Origin: Solanum dulcamara
Taxonomy: Eukaryota > Streptophyta > Magnoliopsida > Solanales > Solanaceae
Direction: 5' to 3'
NCBI RefSeq assembly: GCF_947179165.1
Contig: NC_077239.1
Location: 20,863,134-20,927,133, forward strand
DNA length: 64,000 bases
In this document: positions 55,078 to 64,000 of the stretch, in pieces
Position numbering within the stretch: the first letter of the stretch is position 1
How the letters are laid out: each line of letters begins with the position of its first letter
The notes under the pieces: model-generated
The model's database searches: none
Told to the model about the DNA's origin: nothing
Seen by the model: only the letters and a program-made list of their open reading frames with translations
Position numbers and translations under genes: made by a program

Positions 55078-55760
55078 TCATTCAACTCTATCGGGCCATG
55101 GGATAAGGTAAAATGGAAATGGGCTTGGTGACCGGCTCCAAGTCAATGGCAAATTCAATATCTCTATCCGGAGGAACTCCCAAAAGGTTAGTAGGAAAAA
55201 CATTGGCAAACTCCTTGACAATAGGAATAGTCTCCATAGGGGGCTAGCGTTGGTATACCGAATAAAAGCCAAATAGGACATACAACCTCTGTCAATCAGC
55301 CTCTGATCATGCAAATAGGAAATGACCATACTAGGATATGAGATGCTAGTGCTCTTCCACTCGATCATCGAAATACTAGACATCTCTAGGGTCATAGTGT
55401 AGGGATAATAATCAAGAATGGCATGATAAGGAGAAATCCAATCCATAACTAGTATCAAATCGAAGTCTACCATCCCAAAAATAATTATGTCTACCCAAGT
55501 ATCATATCCGGCTAAAGAAACAAGATAGTATCGATATACTCGATCCATCACTAAGGGTTTACCCATGAGTATAGAAATATGTATAGGTACGAGCATACGA
55601 TCATAAGTCAAATTAAATCCAGATGCAAAATAGGTAGATACATAGGGAAGAGTGGATCCAGAATCAAATAACACGGATACAGGTTGATGGAAACTGGGAC
55701 AATACCTGTGATAACTGCATTAGAAGATTCGGCCTCAAGCCTCCCTAGAAATGCATAGCA
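55078..55760 (-). pseudogene. Aspartic protease and RT N-terminus of gypsy-2
   Basis: MLFDSGSTLPYVSTYFASGF contains an intact D-S-G-S-T catalytic box. Then ISILMGKPLVMDRVYRYY, MVDFDLILVMDWISPYHAIL and the spacer CMSYLAFIRYTNA. Open for 198 codons from 55674, then broken toward RT. The preceding zinc-knuckle region is not clearly visible. Confidence 0.87.
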
Positions 55761-57130
55761 CTATGGTCCCCTACCACCTCCACTCTGCGTAAAACCTTGG
55801 CCTCCTCCCTGTGGAATTATAGCACCAGTAACAACTTGATCAAAAGTACGACCACACCTACTAGTCAAATCTCTACCTCGGCCTCTGGTCGGTGGGACTG
55901 GCCCCCTAGCTAGAGCTAGAAAACTAGTATGGGGCCCACCCTGGCCATAAACAAGATAGATCTACATGAAATGATAGAGATCTCCCTAGGTACAGCAATA
56001 CCTCTAAGCCAAACCCTGCAGTGACGAACCTGAAGAAGTATGATAACCACCTCTATAAGCACTGAAGGACCCTCGAGCACCCTGATGACCCTCGGTTACT
56101 GGCATAGAAGTATGAATGAGTCTCTGTTGCTGAAACGAACCCCCATCTCTATGTGACCCTCTACCTCCTGATGATGTACCTAAGAACTAACCTTTTGGGA
56201 TCCCAAAATTCCTCTTTAACAATCAATTCCACCTTCTTGGCAGTGCTCACAATGGACTGGAAGGAAGCCTCCTCATGGGCAGATCTAAACACATAGGACT
56301 GATAGATAAGGTTAAACCTTTCATAAACTTGCGTACCCTCTCTGCCTCATTTGGGATCAATGTCTTAGCATATCTCGACAACTGATAGAACCATACCTTA
56401 TACTCGGCAACATACATACCACCTTGGGTCAGGCTCTCAAACCTCAACCTGCTCTCCTCGCGTATGCTTCACAAAATAAAGCGATCCTTGAATGACCTAA
56501 AAAACACTCCACTCCACTAGAGGTGATCCCATTTGTCTGGACCTCAAAAACTTCCTCCATCACTTTCTAGCTGACCCACAGAGTAGAAGTTCAATGGATC
56601 GAACGCCCTGGGCATCATCCATACTCACTGTCTCTTACATATCACAGCACAATGTGAAGAACTTGTGAGTGTCCTTACTCCTTCCACCCTAAAACTGGGT
56701 GTTTCATCTTCTGAAACCTCTCATAGCACTGTTGATCTACAACAATCATGACCATATTAGGTGTAATCTATGCACCAGTAGCTAGCACGGGAACTAATAG
56801 TAGCTGTCCCACCTGATCCTATGGCGTGCCTGCCACATCTTGAGTAAAACTCTCTAATACCCCCAGCATCCTTATCAAAGTCTCCCAAAATAATGACTTC
56901 GCGTATCCCGGAAGAACCTGGTCTACCATAACCTCAACTTATTTCTCTAGGGAGGTCTATCTAGCATGACCTTAAGAAAGTGCTTCTCCTCGGGCACGAC
57001 CGCTACTGATGACTTCTCCCCGCCCTCGGCCTCTAGTTAGACCCTTACTTGTACCCCTAGTTGGGGTTTTAATAGCTGCGTTGGGGATTACCTCCCCTCT
57101 CTCAATATTTATAGCTCTAGTCTTTGGCAT
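55761..57130 (-). pseudogene. gag of gypsy-2
   Basis: Starts MPKTRAINIERGEVIPNAA near 57128 on -, Arg-Gly rich (SKGLTRGRGRGEVISSGR). It passes a capsid segment with VEVQTNG.. and EAYARR, and GMYVAEYKVWFYQLSRYAK (conserved gag block EYxxxFxxLSRYA) at about 56430-56370, then VRKFMKGL. Dense stops and frameshifts. It lies about 180 bp downstream of the primer site, as expected. Confidence 0.82.
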
Positions 57131-57309
57131 TTTCTAAAACAACACGTGACACTCAACATTATCTATAACAACTCGGCATGATAAGAGATGTTATTAAAGG
57201 AAGTTTTCTAACAGTCTTTGTAGCCTCTCGAAGATAAGTACAAAAGTCAATGTATCAATCTTAGAAACTCTATTCAGATTTTGCTTTATACATGTGACAT
57301 ATGAACCTG

Positions 57310-57323
57310 GGACTCTGATACCA
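57310..57323 (-). other. Primer-binding site of gypsy-2
   Basis: On -, TGGTATCAGAGTCC lies just after the 5' LTR end (TTATGAAAAAA). Complement of initiator Met-tRNA, one base off the canonical TGGTATCAGAGCC. Confidence 0.88.
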
Positions 57324-57328
57324 TTTTT

Positions 57329-60002
57329 TCATAACCCAAATTCAAGTGTGATGGCACTTGTCTGAACACACCGAGATAAGTTATCCTAAAACTCAATTTA
57401 AAATGGATAATAAGTGAAAACAGTATAATATGTAAGTAACTACGATAAATATAGAAGTCTTAATAAGATATTTAACCCCAAAGGACTGGTTTTCAAATGT
57501 ACAAGCCTCTAAATTAGTAGAATAGAAATAATATAAGACTCAAAAATACATTTGTCTCTCGAATGGAACAAAAGCATGAAAAAGAGCAAGAGGGATCGCC
57601 AGCATCACTAGCTACCTCTAAAATGTCTCTAAAAGCCACAAATGAAGAAAGGGGAATCTGAATCACTATCGGAGCTCAAAACCTACACAGATGTAGTTAG
57701 CAAGGGGTGAGTACCAAACAATATGGTACCCAGCAAGTAAAATAATAAACAATCTAAAGTTAAGTAAAATGAGTACTCATGAAACTCCATCTGAACCTCA
57801 CATAACTACAACCTGCAAGAAGAACAACCCAACCTAGCGATCTATGCACAAATATAACTCATTTAGCAAATAAGTTAAACACAATTCCACAGTTCAACAA
57901 AGAGTGTCAATATCACAACTATTGTCTCAATAGCTCATAATAAGGAAAGTAGTTAGATAAATAAGTCAATGCAAACTATGCAATGCGATGAATGCCCAAT
58001 GTAATGCTAAAGTAACAACCACAGCACATGGCATGTCCCATGTATATAAAATATATCAACCATAGTGTGTGGCACATCTCTCAATGTAATGATATAACAG
58101 CCACGACGTGTGGTACATCCCTCGATACAATAATATAACAACCACGATATGTGGCAAGTCCCTCGATGCAATAATATAACAACCACGACACGTGGCACGT
58201 CCCTTAAATCCTCTTTAAAATCCTTTTCCATATGTATTTAGCAAGAACCATTTCCCTTCGGTGAATTTCATAAAAAGGGGAACCTCAATATATATTTCAA
58301 CCCAAATGCAAACGAGAATATTCATGAAATCTACGAGTAGGAAATGAAGTCCATATTCATATACAATTCATGTCTCTAATTACACCAAGTAAGTTTCACA
58401 ATGAGACAACAAGGTTAGCTCAATTCAACAGGCCAATTCATTGGGTTAATCTTTCTCTTTTACTCCAATTAATTAGTTTTAAGCATTCTTCATGATTCAC
58501 AATCCACTTGATACTAATTTCAATCAATTCACATATCACGTATCAAAAATACACATTCTATAAAGCTTTTGAAAGTTTTGAATTCTACTTGCGTCGATAT
58601 CACTCCCAACTACTTTGGAAAATGGACTTGTTTCTTCCGCCGATGGTTCAAATAATAAGAATCTAATCAAATATAAATTCCCAATCAAATTACGGAACTA
58701 ATGGCACCCAAATCAAAATTTTGAAAAACGGGCCAAAACAAACCTAAAATACCTGACAAAAATCCAATTTCAAAAACAGATACAAAAACCCAAAAATTTG
58801 TACATGGAAATGATCCTTATGATATTTAGAATCTATTGGTGAAAATGGAATCTCATTTGAACTTGAAATGAGTTCAAAATAATCAAAAACATAAAAATCC
58901 AAGTTATTGAAATATCCCCAATTATCTCAATCGAAAACCCCAAAATTCAAGTCAAAATTAGTTAATAATTATTGGGAAATGAAGAAATCATGGTTAAAGG
59001 CCCAACCAATAACTCTCGAAAATCCTTCAAAAATCATCCCTCCCAAGCTTCCCAAGGTCCAAAAATGGTGAAATGGGGTTTAATTTTCGTTCTTAGGGGT
59101 TTAACACTGTTCACATGGATTTTGGCCTTCGCGGATGCATGGAATTTATCCTGCGAACGTGAAAAGTAAGTCTTCAGCCCTCCGCGAATGCAACAAGACC
59201 TCCACAAACGCGGAGACCAATTAATAGACTCTCCGTGAATACGATCCCACCTTCACGAAAGTGCACAGACCAAAATAAATGATCCTCCATGAACTCTAGC
59301 AATGTGATGCAAACGCGGAGAAGCATGCACCAGCAGCAGTTGAAAACAACCACCCCTATAGGAAAATCCTTGAATCCGACCCTTGGGATTCATTATGTGA
59401 ACACAAACCATATATGCAACCCTACCAAATTGGACTTTTCGAACTTAATGGAATTATTGAAATTCGAATTTGAGGTGTCCTTGACCCAGAATGCAATAAG
59501 TCGCAACTAAACTAAATTAGGCCTCCAAAATACCAAAATGAGCTCGAAACTTCCAAAAATTAAAATGAAGCCCTTTCTAGCATTATAATCACCCCCTAAA
59601 ATAATTGGAACCATTAGAAATCCAATTCGAGCACCCGAACCCCAATTGTGGACCAAAGTCGAACTTTGTTCAAACTTTAACTAAATTTCCAACTTCGTAT
59701 CTAAATTCCACGTGCCAACTCCAAATTTGATTTCTAGAAATCTGCTAGACCAATTTCCACATTTTTAAACTGATGGAATTGATGGAATTTCATTTTGAAA
59801 CTTGAAAATTCAAATGACTCCAAAACTTAAAATTTGGTAACTTAAGCCTTTAAAACTTATTTTTCTAGCAAAACCTCAATTTTAAAAACAAATTCCAAAA
59901 GCCAACTTCCATATTCAATCTAAAATGATCAGGATAACAGAAGGGAGGGGTAAAATGGTTATTTTTCAACAATTTCCGAAAATGACATTTAGGGTCATTA
60001 CA
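57329..60002 (-). mobile_element. Gypsy-2 5' LTR
   Basis: On -, TGTAATGACCCTAAATGTC to GGGTTATGA, about 2670 bp. CGCGAATGC/GCGGAGACC words cluster at about 59115-59330. An imperfect tandem run of ACCACGACGTGTGGCACRTCCC-type units lies at about 58015-58205 (period about 60 bp, roughly four copies). Confidence 0.9.
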
Positions 60003-61987
60003 ATACCCTATAACACTTTTCCCATAATTATTAAATAAATTAATAGGTTTTAATATTTGGAAATCATAATTTATCGAGGAGCAAAAGGAAGAACCTATCC
60101 AACAAGATTTTGACGAGAACCGACTCAACTCTATCATGTAACTATGCCTAAATAAATGAATTATATATACAGGTAGGGGTCATATGATTAGTGTTAGTAT
60201 GTTGGAATAGTGATCAGTAAATTGTGGGTGAAAGGAATGGAAGGGGTGGTTTAATACTTGCTGCAATAATGGTTTCTTTAAATTGGTAGGTTTATTGTCT
60301 ATAGAATAATCAAGGTACAATGATTAACCAATGATAAAGTAATGATAATAAATAGAATTTATAGGAATAGATATGATTGAATTGGTAGAAGGGAGTAACG
60401 TCCAACAATTGATTTTCTTGGTATATTGTTAGTTCGAACCAATTGGTTTTTGTAACCAATTGGTTTCGATCTTATTATTATTATCTTCTTATCATATTAT
60501 AAATTATGTTTGATATATTGAGATTGATAATTAAATAATAGGTGTATTGTATTATGTAAATACCTTTAGAGTTCTATTATTTGGAGAAATTAATACTAAA
60601 CCCTAGGCTTGAGATGTCGAAAATTGATTATAGAATTTAGTGAGTTTTTGGGACGTAGCTATACATATAGTAATATGGGTGTCTACAAACTCATTTACTT
60701 ACGAATATTGTGTATTTGATAGATTGGAAACTTTTTGAGGGATTGAAGAAAGGAAAAGCATTGGTGGATTAGATTGCTTGACTTTGGTTTTTCGGTTGAG
60801 GTAGGTTATGGTTTATTCTAACATCATAGATAAACTCTTAATACTGATTGATATCCGTTGAGTAATGTTGTAAAAAAATTTATGCATTTAATTATTGTGG
60901 TTTGGATAGTTGATATGTTGTTGTGATTGGTCTACAATCTCAAGATCGTAAACTCCATAATCTTGAACTTTCCCTATTAAAGGTGATGCCATGAATAAAG
61001 AAGGCTCGATGAAATATTGTTAATGAAGTGGAAAGTGATAACAAAGAATGATGAATTAATTATATTAGGGATCGGGTGACATGAGCTGGCACGATATATT
61101 TGGATCGGATGTCACAAGCGGACATGATATAATTGGATCAGGTGTTACCAGCCAACCCGATATAATTGGACCGGGTATCACGAGATGACACGATATATTT
61201 GGATTAGATTCCACAAGCCGGTATGATATTATTGAATCGGGTGTCACGTTCCGGCACAATAATATTAAAGGAAAACATATTGAAATGACTTAATCTACTA
61301 AATCCCAAAGAACCAATTTTCCAAATGAGAGTAGAGTGAAGGTCTGAGACCTCATGTGTGATCTTAATACTATTGACTGATTATATGCTTTTTTCATTGT
61401 GTTGTCACTTGTACTTGTTGCTTGTCTCTTGCCACCTGTTAAGTATTATAGTTGATTTCCTGCTATTATTTATGCATATTGATTCCTATTTTGAGTCGGC
61501 ATATAATACCTACTCAATACATGTAACCTTGTACTGACCCCTGCTTGTATTTTTCTTTATTTTATTTTGTGGAGTGTAACGAGTATACCATTGACTTCGA
61601 CTCGACCTCAGCTATAGCCAGTGTCTAGCACATTATCTTTCACGGTGAGCTTTCCTCCTAGCTCGTGTTGGATTCTCTTAGTCATGGAATGATGCCCTTA
61701 GCTTTCGGACACAAACTATTTTATTTATCTATTCGGGTGTTGATACTCTTAGGCTTGATATTTTTAGATGAGATGTCCTTGATGTGATGACTTTCAGATT
61801 TTGGGAGACATTATGTAATAGACTTTAATGAATTTTGTTATTTCATAATTTCATAAGATTGAGCTTCCACATTATTGTCGTGTTTCATAAGTTCAACAGT
61901 TAATATAAGTTGGGGTTTGTAGTGCTGATTTGCCCACCTAAAAGGTTAACTGTGAGTGTTACTCATGACCCATTTTGATTCGTGACA
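60003..61987 (+). mobile_element. LTR X, probable solo gypsy LTR
   Basis: Ends CCCATTTTGATTCGTGACA, the usual gypsy LTR terminus, and begins near ATACCCTATAACACTTTTCCC, directly after gypsy-2. About 2 kb without gag or pol. It contains a 6 x 33-bp tandem repeat (61069-61266). The left edge is uncertain and no target duplication was found, so gypsy-2 may have inserted at its first bases. Confidence 0.55.
61069..61266 (+). repeat. Tandem repeat, six 33-bp units
   Basis: Units start at 61069, 61102, 61135, 61168, 61201 and 61234. The consensus is approximately GGATCGGGTGTCACGAGCC plus GGCACGATATAATT. Units differ at several positions each but keep exactly 33 bp. The open frame on - across it is a by-product of the period being a multiple of three. 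Confidence 0.93.
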
Positions 61988-62383
61988 TATAATATTGAAA
62001 CAATTAATAGGAAAAATACTTTTTAATAAATAATTATTGATTTTAGCTATACTTTTTATTTATTACTATTTATAGCAATATATAATAATATTATGATATC
62101 TCTGTTATGTATTAAAAGTGAATTATGTATGCAATATAAATGTATTATAAGTGTTTTAAAATATATTATACTTTTTGGTAAGAAATTGACACAATGTATT
62201 ATAAGTGTATTAAAGTATGTGATACATATATTATCCATGAATAAAACTTGTATTACATGAGTTTTATAAATTATTCTCGCTAATATGTATTAAAATTGTA
62301 TTATAAGTGTTTGGTGAAAAAAAATATTATTACTATAAATGGTAAATATTTTCTTAATGTAGTACATTTATGTAAATTTCCCT
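61988..62383. mobile_element. AT-rich MITE-like segment
   Basis: About 400 bp of very AT-rich sequence with repeated TGTATTA(TAAGTG) words, flanked by LTR X and by a break in the element AB LTR. Its edges read GGAAAAATACTTTTT (left) and, on -, GGGAAATTTACATAAATG (right), weakly alike as inverted ends. A similar GGAAATTTACATAAA occurs at 7837. No target duplication could be confirmed. Confidence 0.35.
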
Positions 62384-62881
62384 ATAAAAATCTAAGTCCT
62401 AGATTCAAAATTATATATAAATTGTGTATTAATTATCTAGAAGAATTATTTTTATGGACTATTTATAGATGTAGAAAACCCCAAATAAAATAATTAAATT
62501 CAAAACTAATTGGAAATCAAAACCCAAATGAATCAGGTTACTGTACACGTAAATGTTGTTGGAACTGACTCAAACGTGCCTTGATGCTTTAAAAAATGAC
62601 ACGTGGTAGATTTTCCTCTAAATTGTAACATTTTGATCCAAATATAAAAATAATAATAAAATACTAAAATTCTTTCATTAAGCTGTCTATTTGATTTTCT
62701 TCTTTAATTCTTCATTTCTAATTCATTTTGGCTCCAAATTTCTTCATTTTTGCGTCAGATTAATTCTATGAATAAAATACATAATTTAACACAATCCATA
62801 AAATTTATGCTCAAAAAAACAATTTAAAAGACTAAATATGAGATAAATAATAATTAAATATATATATTTGGTCTCACATCA
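62384..62881 (-). mobile_element. Element AB 3' LTR, first part
   Basis: On -, starts TGATGTGAGACCAAATATATA and aligns with 10817-11283 to the words CTAGGACTTAGATTTTTATA. Preceded on - by the internal GAGGATGAGCAAAAGTTTAAG and the G-rich AGTGTGGGCCTGTGGGTGT, the polypurine-tract position. Together with 50681-50792 it is the 3' LTR of the element whose 5' LTR is at 10817. Confidence 0.88.
62459..62605 (-). promoter_or_regulatory. Element AB LTR promoter (second copy): TATA and G-box
   Basis: On -, CACGTG at 62605-62600 and CTATAAATAG at 62468-62459, matching 11088-11200. The second G-box of the + copy has become CACGTA here. Confidence 0.5.
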
Positions 62882-64000
62882 ACACCCACAGGCCCACACT
62901 TAAACTTTTGCTCATCCTCGAGCAAGCATTAAAGATCATCTAGAAAAATATCAAACTTGAAACGCCATCACTTTGGTTTATACAAACAATTAGGCTATAC
63001 ACAAATTTCAAAACATCAAGTACAATTTTCGCTCATTATGCAAGATATACAATAAAACAATAAACCTCTAACCTCCTAACCTTGAGGAAGGACTCTAACT
63101 CATCAAATTTAAGTTTTCTCACCTACTCCATCAAACAAAGCTAATAAAATCACATATCTATCATGAAACAAGTCCCCCCACAAGATGAAATAGTCCACAC
63201 ACTTAATTTATGAATTGAATATAAATTAAGGACTTAGCGTTAAGGAACAACTCTCGCACTCACAAAACAATTCACATGTATGCATAAAGAACTATAGGCT
63301 TGCCCATCATTTACATCTCCACTAATTAAGCATACTCGAATAGAATCAAATAGGACTTTAACGGGTTGTAATGTAGGCTAAGGGACGGGTAGAAAAACTA
63401 TATTATAGTTACTTACACTTCCCTAACCACTTTGCACTTTTAGACTTCATCACCCATTATTTTTTTCTTTATTTTCATACCTCTCTTCAATAATTATTTC
63501 ACTAGTAATTTCATCTCATCAAGAATTCTTCAATCGTTATTATTATTTTTTTCGAGTAACTTTTTTTCTCCTTTTTTTTATATCACATTCTTTCCAAGAG
63601 GGATTTTTTCATCACTTTGCAGCTACAATCGATTACCTTTTTAAATTCAACCACCCCTTTTCTTCAAATTAACAATTACAATAAGTCTATGCTACAGTGC
63701 TCAAGCAAGCAAGGTGCAAAAATTAGGGATTCAAAAAAAGAGTCAAGGCATAATTTTGGCTACCAATAAAATGCTACAGGCTCAAAAGGTCTAACTAGTG
63801 ATATAATATCTAAAAAAGGCTAAAATTTACAAAATAAATCAAAGAAATCCTAATATCATCTTATAAACAGAGCAATACTTTTATTTCTCTTCAATATCAT
63901 GCAGTGAAAAGCAAGTTCCAGACTAAGATGCAAAACATGGCTTATATTCAAACAACCTCACCACACATGGCACAAGTCTCAATCAAGATGGATCAATTTT
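62882..64000 (-). mobile_element. Element AB internal region, 3' end
   Basis: On - this leads into the LTR: GCTTGCTCGAGGATGAGC then AAAAGTTTAAGTGTGGGCC, a text typical of the internal 3' end of large non-coding plant LTR elements (recollection). No open frame above background and no gag or pol signature in 1.1 kb. The region continues beyond the window. Confidence 0.6.

Larger units (their letters stand above)
50793..60002 (-). mobile_element. Gypsy-2: Ty3/gypsy chromovirus relic
   Basis: A 9.2-kb element read right to left: 5' LTR (60002-57329), initiator-Met primer site, gag, protease, RT, RNase H, integrase and a 3' LTR (52321-50793) lacking its last ~1.2 kb. LTR start TGTAATGA is distinct from the TGTAACAC group of the other gypsies. 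The protease DSGST and RT IDD boxes are intact, but gag and parts of RT and integrase are stop-rich. It sits inside the 3' LTR region of element AB. Confidence 0.92.

Noticed and set aside
61065..61259. Repeat array that could suggest a CRISPR-like or repetitive protein gene
   Set aside because: Units are directly adjacent without spacers, inside a plant LTR. The open frame results from the 33-bp period.
10817..62881. Treating the + and - copies of the TGATG LTR as two independent elements
   Set aside because: Both abut the same Helitron codons with the same CTACC duplication, which independent insertions would not produce.

Overview
This is plant nuclear DNA, AT-rich and built almost entirely from nested transposable elements. 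I see no intact host gene, tRNA, rRNA or CRISPR array. Tekay/Del-like Ty3/gypsy chromovirus relics with ~2-2.7 kb LTRs, a TGATG...ATCA LTR element with a TGGCTCCGTTGCCGGGGA primer site, and plant L1-type LINEs with a DUF4283 ORF1 suggest a large, repeat-rich plant genome. Solanaceae pericentromeric heterochromatin is my best guess, by inference only.

The key to the layout is an old, broken Helitron Rep/helicase gene that hosts most other elements. Its first pieces lie on the + strand (7925-8125 and 10476-10816, split by a solo LTR at 8126-10475). The next pieces lie on the - strand (50680 down to 50342, then 39938 down to about 38714). An LTR element ('element AB') inserted into the HUH-motif codons and made a 5-bp duplication CTACC. 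One copy of CTACC borders its 5' LTR at 10812-10816 on +. The other borders its 3' LTR at 50676-50680 on -. The two halves of one insertion therefore face each other in opposite orientation, which means an inversion (or a misassembly). The proximal breakpoint is near 38713, where a LINE RNase H domain is fused tail-to-tail to the Helitron.

Layout. 1-5915: an LTR cut by the window edge, then the integrase end and 3' LTR of a gypsy element. 5916-7924: mostly unassigned. 7925-10816: Helitron N part with solo LTR V. 10817-21492: 5' LTR of element AB, interrupted by chromovirus A (12021-21370, target duplication ATTTT). 21493-23126: 5' internal part of element AB, without recognisable gag or pol but with a repeated RNA-hairpin motif. 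23127-38713: a + strand LINE carrying a complete - strand LINE (23674-32400, 11-bp duplication GTAGTTAGCAC, A-tail) inside its ORF1. 38714-50680: Helitron on -, interrupted by gypsy-1 (39939-50341, duplication ATAAG), which itself contains a further LTR (Y). 50681-62881: 3' LTR of element AB on -, interrupted by gypsy-2 (50793-60002), LTR X and an AT-rich MITE-like segment. 62882-64000: 3' internal end of element AB on -.

The inferred order of events is: Helitron; then element AB inside it; then the + LINE inside AB and the - LINE inside that; chromovirus A, gypsy-1, gypsy-2 and solo LTRs at various times; and an inversion after the + LINE arrived. All gypsy coding regions carry stops or frameshifts. 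The best preserved gene is ORF1 of the - strand LINE (811 codons).
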